Assembly (NCBI GenBank): GCA_947176485.1
Contig: CAMWQS010000043.1
Location: 1-11,383, forward strand
Reading direction: 5' to 3'
From: an uncultured Clostridia bacterium
GTDB taxonomy: Bacteria > Bacillota > Clostridia > Christensenellales > Borkfalkiaceae
Length of the DNA: 11,383 bases
The translations under genes and the position numbers were made by a program. Position 1 is the stretch's first letter, and each line of letters opens with the position of its first letter. Shown here in pieces: positions 6,230 to 11,383 of this stretch. The notes beneath the pieces are model-generated. The model saw nothing but the letters and a program-made list of their open reading frames with translations. It had not been told where the DNA came from and searched no databases.

Positions 6230-6254
6230 TTTTTATTTCCTTATTTGCTATAAT
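6226..6254 (+). promoter_or_regulatory. Extended -10 promoter of exporter/ABC-F operon, predicted near-leaderless
   Basis: The -35 is TTGCTT (6226-6231), the spacer is 17 bases and the -10 is a perfect TATAAT (6249-6254), with TG at 6246-6247. Only nine bases separate the -10 from the ATG at 6264, so the transcript should start between about 6260 and 6264, leaving a leader of zero to four bases. No Shine-Dalgarno is possible in that space. Confidence 0.75.
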
Positions 6255-6263
6255 TAACTGCGT

Positions 6264-7985
6264 ATGCGCAAACTTTTGAAATATCTCAAAAATTATAAGG
6301 TGCAATCGGTACTGGCTCCGCTTTTTAAGCTTTTGGAAGCCAGCTTCGAGTTGTTCGTGCCTATGGTCGTTTCGGCGATAATCAACGAAATCGACGCGGG
6401 CAACGGAAGTGCTTCTTACGTTGTATATGCTTGCCTTATATTAGTTGCGCTAGGCGTGGTGGGGCTTATCAGCGCGGTTGCGGCGCAGTATTTTGCGGCG
6501 AAGGCTGCGGTAGGCTTTTCAAAAGAATTGCGGCACGATTTGTTCAATAAAATGCAGTCGCTTTCTTATTCCGAAATCGATAACCTCGGCACGGGTAAAA
6601 TGATTACCAGAATGACCAGCGACGTAAATCAAGTGCAGTCGGGCGTCAATTTGGTATTAAGATTGTTTATGCGCTCGCCGTTTATAGTCTTCGGGGCTAT
6701 GGTAATGGCGTTCTTAATCGATACCCTTGCGGGCGGTGTATTTGCTATCGCCATTGCGGTTTTATGCGTAGTGGTGTTCGGAATTATGCTTATAAGTATT
6801 CCGCTTTATAAAAGGGTTCAAGGCAACCTTGATAAAGTTACCGTTGCCACAAGGGAAACTTTGACGGGTGCACGCGTTATCCGCGCTTTCTGCAAGGAAG
6901 ACGACGAAATTTCTGCCTATAACCAAATGAATGCCGAACTTACCAAAGCACAAAAATTTGTAGGTAAAGTTTCGGCTTTAATGAACCCTTTGACTTACGC
7001 CATAATCAACGCGGCAATTATCGCCTTGATGTATACGGGTGCAATTAAATTCAATGCGGGAAGCTTAGATAGGGGACAAGTGGTTGCGCTTTACAACTAT
7101 ATGTCCCAGATTTTAATCGAGCTTATCAAGCTCGCCAATCTTATTATCACCGTAACCAAGTCCTTTGCGTGCGCCGGTAGGATAAACGAAATTCTTGAAA
7201 TGCAACCTTCGCTTAAAAAGGGTGATGGCAGCGACGGCGTAAGCGCAAGCTTTATTGAATTCAGAAACGTAAGCGTTAACTACGGCAACGCACCCCAAAA
7301 CGCCCTGGACGATATCAACTTCACCGTTGAGCGCGGACAGACCGTGGGAATTATCGGCGGCACTGGCGCGGGCAAAACTACGCTTGTGAATATGTTACCT
7401 CATTTTTACGATGCAAAGACGGGTGAAGTTTTCATTGACGGCAAAAACGTAAACGCTATCGGCGACGAAGAGCTGCGTGATAAGTGTGGAATAGTACCGC
7501 AACGAGCCGTTCTTTTCGAAGGAACCGTGCGTGAAAATATGCAGTGGGGGCTGAATAACGCCACCGACGAGGAAATATTAGCCGCAATAGAAACGGCCCA
7601 AGCTTCCGACGTTATAAATTCCAAAGAGTGCGGGCTTGACGAAGTGGTAGAGCAAGGTGGTAAAAACTTTTCGGGCGGGCAACGCCAAAGGCTTACCATC
7701 GCCCGTGCGCTCGTAAAAAAACCGCAGATATTAATTCTTGACGACAGCGCGTCTGCGCTTGACTACGCAACCGACGCAAGGCTTCGTCAATCGCTTAAAA
7801 AGCTCGACTATAATCCTACGGTGTTCATAGTTTCGCAACGCACCTCGTCCATAAGGCACGCGGATAAGATTATCGTTCTTGACGGCGGCAAAATGGTGGG
7901 GCTGGGCACGCACGAAGAGCTTTTGAAAAATTGCGACGTATACCGTGAAATTCACTATTCGCAGTTTGAAAAGGAGGGCGCATAA
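6264..7985 (+). CDS. Heterodimeric ABC exporter subunit with degenerate ATP site (BmrC/TM287-like)
   Basis: A 573-residue half-transporter with an N-terminal six-helix ABC membrane domain (about 15-310) fused to a nucleotide-binding domain (about 330-570). Walker A GGTGAGKT (365-372), Q-loop Gln413, signature FSGGQ (469-473) and D-loop SALD (497-500) are intact. The catalytic Glu after Walker B is Asp494 (ILILDD), and the switch His is Gln525 (VSQR). This pattern marks the subunit that carries the non-hydrolysing site in heterodimeric multidrug exporters such as BmrCD, LmrCD and TM287/288. The partner is encoded immediately downstream with no intergenic bases. The start fits the family's usual M-x-K-L-L-K-Y-L opening, but the ATG has no ribosome site and sits nine bases after a -10. 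Drug efflux is the likely role; the substrate is unknown. Confidence 0.94.
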   Translation: MRKLLKYLKNYKVQSVLAPLFKLLEASFELFVPMVVSAIINEIDAGNGSASYVVYACLILVALGVVGLISAVAAQYFAAKAAVGFSKELRHDLFNKMQSLSYSEIDNLGTGKMITRMTSDVNQVQSGVNLVLRLFMRSPFIVFGAMVMAFLIDTLAGGVFAIAIAVLCVVVFGIMLISIPLYKRVQGNLDKVTVATRETLTGARVIRAFCKEDDEISAYNQMNAELTKAQKFVGKVSALMNPLTYAIINAAIIALMYTGAIKFNAGSLDRGQVVALYNYMSQILIELIKLANLIITVTKSFACAGRINEILEMQPSLKKGDGSDGVSASFIEFRNVSVNYGNAPQNALDDINFTVERGQTVGIIGGTGAGKTTLVNMLPHFYDAKTGEVFIDGKNVNAIGDEELRDKCGIVPQRAVLFEGTVRENMQWGLNNATDEEILAAIETAQASDVINSKECGLDEVVEQGGKNFSGGQRQRLTIARALVKKPQILILDDSASALDYATDARLRQSLKKLDYNPTVFIVSQRTSSIRHADKIIVLDGGKMVGLGTHEELLKNCDVYREIHYSQFEKEGA

Positions 7986-9746
7986 ATGGCTAAACTCTCC
8001 AAAAAGTCAGTGCTTAAACGCATATTAAAACAACTTAAAAAATATAAGCTTCTAATTACTGCAACGATATTTTTTGCACTCGTTTCGGTTGCGGGCAACC
8101 TGCTTGCGCCGATATTCGTGGGGCAAATAATTGATTTGTTCGTTGCGGGCAAACAGGTAAATTTAGAGGAAGTTTTCGTTAAGTTTGCGGCTATAGGCGC
8201 AACCGTGGGCGTAACTTGCGTAGCGCAGTGGCTTACGAGCGTTATAAATAACCATATTACTTTTAACGTCGTCAAGGACATCCGTGAAGAGGCATTTGCG
8301 CACTTGCAAAAGCTTCCGTTAAAGTTTATTGACGCGCACTCTTACGGCGATATAGTGGGCAGAGCCATAGCGGACGTGGACGCGTTTGCGGACGGGCTTT
8401 TGATGGGCTTTACCCAGCTTTTCACGGGCGTTTTGACGATACTCGGTGTTCTCGGCATAATGTTTGCAATGAACTGGATAATCGCGCTAATCGTATTCGT
8501 TTTAACTCCGTTTTCGCTGTTCGTTGCAAAGTTTATCGCTTCCAGGACCTATTCGCTTTTCAAAAAAACTTCGCAAATACGCGGCGAACAGACTGCGTTT
8601 ATCGACGAAATGATAGGCAATTTAAAGGTTGTGCAAGCGTTCGGACACGAGGACGAGAACCTTGAAAAGTTTGACGAGATAAACGACAGACTTACAAAAG
8701 CGTCGTTAAAATCTATTTTCTATTCGTCGCTCACCAACCCGACGACGCGCTTCGTCAACGCGCTCGTGTACGCGGCGGTTGCACTTGCGGGCGCGTTAAT
8801 GCTGATATTTGCAGTTCCGCTACCAATAGTTTTTACCGTAGGTAAACTTTCGAATTTGCTTTCGTACGCGAACCAATACACCAAGCCCTTTAACGAAATT
8901 TCGGGCGTGGTTACCGAGCTACAGAACGCGATAGCTTGCGCTGGCAGAATTTACGAGGTTATCGACGAACAACATCAAACGCCCGACGGCGAAAACGCGC
9001 AAGTCCTTGAAAACGTCAATGGCGACGTTGAATTCAAAGACGTTTCTTTCTCGTACGACAAGAGCAAAAAACTTATCGAGGGCTTGAATATTTCCGCAAA
9101 GGCGGGGCAAAGAATTGCAATAGTGGGACCCACCGGCTGCGGCAAAACCACGCTTATAAATCTTTTAATGCGTTTTTACGACCCCGACGGCGGGAAGATT
9201 TCGGTAGATGACAACGATATTTTAAGCGTTACCCGCAAATCGCTACGCAAAAACTACGGTATGGTTTTGCAAGATACCTGGCTTAAAAGCGGCACCGTGT
9301 TTGAAAATATCGCTATGGGCAACCCAGTGGCAACGCGTGAAGAAGTTGAAAACGCCGCAAAGGCAGCGCATGCGCACAACTTCATTATGCAGATGCCCGA
9401 AGGCTACGACACGATCATTGCAGAGGACGGCGGGAACCTTTCTCAAGGTCAAAAACAGCTTCTTTGCATCTCGCGTATAATGCTGTGCTTGCCGCCTATG
9501 CTTATTCTTGACGAGGCGACTTCCTCAATCGATACCCGCACGGAGCAAAAAATTCAGCAAGCCTTTGCCCGCCTTATGGAGGGAAGAACGAGCTTCGTCG
9601 TTGCGCACAGGCTTTCAACAATAAGGGAAGCCGACCTAATTCTCGTAATGAATAAGGGCAACATAATCGAGCAAGGCACGCATGAAGAGCTGCTTTCTAA
9701 AAACGGCTTCTACGCCAACCTTTACAACAGTCAATTCGCAATATAA
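7986..9746 (+). CDS. Heterodimeric ABC exporter subunit with catalytic ATP site (BmrD/TM288-like)
   Basis: A 586-residue half-transporter with an ABC membrane domain (about 20-320) and an NBD (about 345-580). Walker A GPTGCGKT (381-388), Q-loop Gln429, Walker B MLILDE with catalytic Glu510, and switch His541 (VAHR) are canonical. Its signature is LSQGQ (485-489) rather than LSGGQ. In the head-to-tail NBD dimer that signature faces the degenerate Walker A/B of the first subunit, while this subunit's intact Walker A/B faces the normal FSGGQ. One consensus and one degenerate site therefore result. The ATG directly follows the previous stop codon and has AGGAGG (7972-7977) at 8 bases. Cotranscription and a strict 1:1 complex with the upstream product are strongly implied. 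Confidence 0.95.
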   Translation: MAKLSKKSVLKRILKQLKKYKLLITATIFFALVSVAGNLLAPIFVGQIIDLFVAGKQVNLEEVFVKFAAIGATVGVTCVAQWLTSVINNHITFNVVKDIREEAFAHLQKLPLKFIDAHSYGDIVGRAIADVDAFADGLLMGFTQLFTGVLTILGVLGIMFAMNWIIALIVFVLTPFSLFVAKFIASRTYSLFKKTSQIRGEQTAFIDEMIGNLKVVQAFGHEDENLEKFDEINDRLTKASLKSIFYSSLTNPTTRFVNALVYAAVALAGALMLIFAVPLPIVFTVGKLSNLLSYANQYTKPFNEISGVVTELQNAIACAGRIYEVIDEQHQTPDGENAQVLENVNGDVEFKDVSFSYDKSKKLIEGLNISAKAGQRIAIVGPTGCGKTTLINLLMRFYDPDGGKISVDDNDILSVTRKSLRKNYGMVLQDTWLKSGTVFENIAMGNPVATREEVENAAKAAHAHNFIMQMPEGYDTIIAEDGGNLSQGQKQLLCISRIMLCLPPMLILDEATSSIDTRTEQKIQQAFARLMEGRTSFVVAHRLSTIREADLILVMNKGNIIEQGTHEELLSKNGFYANLYNSQFAI

Positions 9747-9755
9747 GGAGAAAAT

Positions 9756-11333
9756 ATGTTACAAGTCAACAACGTTTCACTTCAATACGGCAGTAAAAAG
9801 CTGTTCGAGGACGTAAACTTAAAATTCACCAAGGGCAACTGCTACGGCATAATCGGCGCAAACGGCGCGGGCAAGTCCACTTTTTTAAAGGTTTTAAGCG
9901 GCGAAGTAGAGCCCAACAAAGGCGACGTAACGCTTGACAAAACCGAAAGAATGTCCGTTTTGCAGCAGAACCAAAACGCCTTCGATAACGTTACCGTCCT
10001 TCGTGCGGTCATGCTCGGGCACAAGCGCCTCGTGGACATAATGGACGAAAAGGACGCGCTTTACGCCAAAACCGACTTCACCGAAGCGGACGGCGTGCGT
10101 GCAAGCGAGCTTGAAAGTGAGTTTGCCGAGCTTGGCGGTTGGGAGGCAGAGTACGAGGCTCAAACTCTTTTAAACGCGCTTGACATAACCGAAGAATATT
10201 ACTACACGATGATGGCTGATTTGGACGCAAAGCACAAGGTCAAGGTTTTGCTTGCGCAAGCTCTTTTCGGCAACCCCGATGTGCTTTTATTGGACGAGCC
10301 TACCAACAACCTTGATATAAAAACGGTGCGTTGGCTTGAAAATTACCTTCTCGATTTCGAAAACACGATAATAATCGTATCCCACAACCGACACTTTTTG
10401 AACAAGGTTTGCACGCACATTTGCGACGTGGACTACGGCAAAATCAATATGATGCTCGGCAACTACGACTTTTGGTACGAAACGAGCCAACTTCTCGCAC
10501 GCCAACAGCGCGACCAAAACAAGAAGAACGAACAGCGCGCCAAAGAGCTGCAGGACTTTATTGCGCGCTTTGCGGCGAACGCGTCGAAGTCCCGTCAAGC
10601 AACTTCGAGGAAGAAGGAGCTTGAAAAACTCACTATTTCTGACTTCAAGCCGTCGCTTAGAAAATATCCGTTTATCGATTTCAAATACGAGAAGGATATC
10701 GGCAACGACATTTTAATGGTGGAGGGGCTTACCAAGAAAGGCTATTTCGAGAATATTTCTTTCACCGTGCAAAGGGACGAAAAAATCGGCATAGTAAGCG
10801 ACAAGTCGACAACCGTTTCAATGCTTTACGATATTTTGACGGGCAAAGCTCAGCCCGATAGCGGCACCGTGCGCTGGGGCAAAACCATTTCGGTTTCGTA
10901 CTTCCCCGAAAACAACAACGAATATTTCCAAGGCTGCGACCTCAACCTCGTGCAGTGGCTCAGCCAATACTCCAAAGACCATTACGAGGAGTATCTCCGC
11001 GGTTGGCTCGGCAGAATGCTGTTCTCCGGCGAAGAAGCGCTTAAAGAGGCAAAGGTATTATCTGGCGGTGAAAAGGTGCGCTGCATGCTTGCAAAAATGA
11101 TGCTTGAAGGCAGCAACTTCCTTATTATGGACGAGCCCACGAACCACCTTGACCTTGAAAGTATAACCGCTTTGAACAACGGAATGAAGAATTTTAAGGG
11201 CTGTATGCTGTTTACCTCGCACGACCAAGAGCTTATGAACACCGTTGCGAACAGAATAATAGAAATTAACGATACCAAAAAATTTGACAAATGCGTCAAT
11301 TATGACGAATATTTGGACATCATAACTCAGTAA
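9756..11333 (+). CDS. ABC-F family ATPase with one degenerate composite ATP site (YkpA/YbiT-like)
   Basis: A 525-residue soluble protein with two tandem ABC domains and no membrane segment. The opening (MLQVNNVSLQYGSKKLFEDV) and overall layout match the YkpA/YbiT branch of ABC-F proteins, many of which bind the ribosomal E site. NBD1 has Walker A GANGAGKS (34-41), Walker B LLLDEPTNNLD (177-187) and His210, but LDAKHK (156-161) where LSGGEK is expected. A charged inter-domain linker (about 240-315) follows. NBD2 has SDKSTTVS (348-355) in place of the Walker A G-x-x-G-x-G-K-T, yet keeps LSGGEK (435-440), LIMDEPTNHLD (456-466) and His489. The two losses fall in the same composite site. AAGGAG (9745-9750) lies five bases before the ATG, and the gene starts nine bases after the exporter stop. 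A housekeeping translation role or ribosome protection are both possible. Confidence 0.93.
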   Translation: MLQVNNVSLQYGSKKLFEDVNLKFTKGNCYGIIGANGAGKSTFLKVLSGEVEPNKGDVTLDKTERMSVLQQNQNAFDNVTVLRAVMLGHKRLVDIMDEKDALYAKTDFTEADGVRASELESEFAELGGWEAEYEAQTLLNALDITEEYYYTMMADLDAKHKVKVLLAQALFGNPDVLLLDEPTNNLDIKTVRWLENYLLDFENTIIIVSHNRHFLNKVCTHICDVDYGKINMMLGNYDFWYETSQLLARQQRDQNKKNEQRAKELQDFIARFAANASKSRQATSRKKELEKLTISDFKPSLRKYPFIDFKYEKDIGNDILMVEGLTKKGYFENISFTVQRDEKIGIVSDKSTTVSMLYDILTGKAQPDSGTVRWGKTISVSYFPENNNEYFQGCDLNLVQWLSQYSKDHYEEYLRGWLGRMLFSGEEALKEAKVLSGGEKVRCMLAKMMLEGSNFLIMDEPTNHLDLESITALNNGMKNFKGCMLFTSHDQELMNTVANRIIEINDTKKFDKCVNYDEYLDIITQ

Positions 11334-11335
11334 AA

Positions 11336-11374
11336 TTGACCCGTCGACCCCATTCGACATAATTTTGTACAAAA
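11336..11374 (+). promoter_or_regulatory. Possible promoter and 12-base palindrome at right edge
   Basis: TTGACC (11336-11341) and CATAAT (11358-11363) are 16 bases apart and could be a promoter for a gene beyond the window. A perfect palindrome TTTTGTACAAAA (11363-11374) follows immediately at the expected transcript start, where an operator might lie. GTCGA (11343-11347) and TCGAC (11354-11358) form a further short dyad within the spacer. No coding start or terminator hairpin for the ABC-F gene is visible in these last 50 bases. Confidence 0.35.
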
Positions 11375-11383
11375 ATACATTAT

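Noticed and set aside
6216..6235. GCAAT-AAAA-ATTGC followed by T5 as a terminator
   Set aside because: The stem is only 5 bp and AT-rich, it lies between divergent promoters, and its T-run is part of the exporter promoter spacer.
5945..6253. Plus-strand ORF of 102 codons antisense to the rlmI-like gene
   Set aside because: It overlaps a clearly conserved gene on the other strand, has no recognisable domain or ribosome site, and runs through the divergent promoter region.
9894..10598. Antisense ORFs of about 90-105 codons inside the ABC-F and exporter genes
   Set aside because: They are typical shadows of codon bias in genes on the other strand; none has a domain, promoter or ribosome site.
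10221..10820. Sequencing error or frameshift as the cause of the altered ABC-F motifs
   Set aside because: The frame is continuous, the flanking residues (KVLLAQALFGNPDVLLLDEPTNNLD side and the region after Walker A2) stay well conserved, and both motifs change as whole blocks rather than after a shift.

Overview
The window reads as ordinary chromosome from a low-to-moderate GC Gram-positive bacterium, most likely an uncultured-type Clostridia/Firmicutes member. This rests on strong AGGAGG-type ribosome sites, sigma-A promoters with extended -10 elements, and a BmrCD-like exporter, M29 aminopeptidase, DUF3267 and YkpA/YbiT-like ABC-F protein, all common in Firmicutes. I see no mobile element, CRISPR array or phage gene. 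The 3' tail of the RNase P RNA gene (rnpB) lies at the left edge.

Layout: (1) bases 1-85 hold the rnpB 3' end and a 13-bp-stem hairpin shared with a convergent small XRE regulator (98-310, minus). (2) A divergent control region (311-460) carries two matched operator-like dyads on the XRE side and two tandem 16-bp palindromes over the start of the TetR-side promoter. (3) Bases 461-3065 form a self-regulated drug-efflux-type operon: TetR repressor, ABC ATPase, ABC-2 permease and a small DUF4177-like protein. (4) Bases 3129-4991 hold an M29 metallo-aminopeptidase and a DUF3267 membrane zincin candidate, starting from a strong extended -10 promoter and ending at a bidirectional terminator. (5) An RlmI-type 23S rRNA cytosine methyltransferase lies on the minus strand (5021-6184). 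(6) Bases 6264-11333 form a three-gene operon: both halves of a heterodimeric ABC multidrug exporter, then an ABC-F ATPase.

Functionally the window combines two transporter systems of drug-efflux type with ribosome-directed proteins (RlmI, ABC-F, RNase P RNA). The exporter pair shows the asymmetry expected of heterodimers: Asp for the Walker B Glu and Gln for the H-loop His in the first subunit, and an LSQGQ signature in the second. The ABC-F protein shows the same logic inside one chain. It has lost the NBD1 signature and the NBD2 Walker A, which are the two elements that build one composite ATP site, while the other site is intact.

The second notable signal is regulatory. Three genes without a Shine-Dalgarno sequence (XRE, rlmI, first exporter subunit) have a -10 element placed so that transcription should start at or within a few bases of the ATG. 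Other promoter-proximal genes (tetR-like, M29) have a normal leader and a ribosome site. This suggests leaderless mRNAs.
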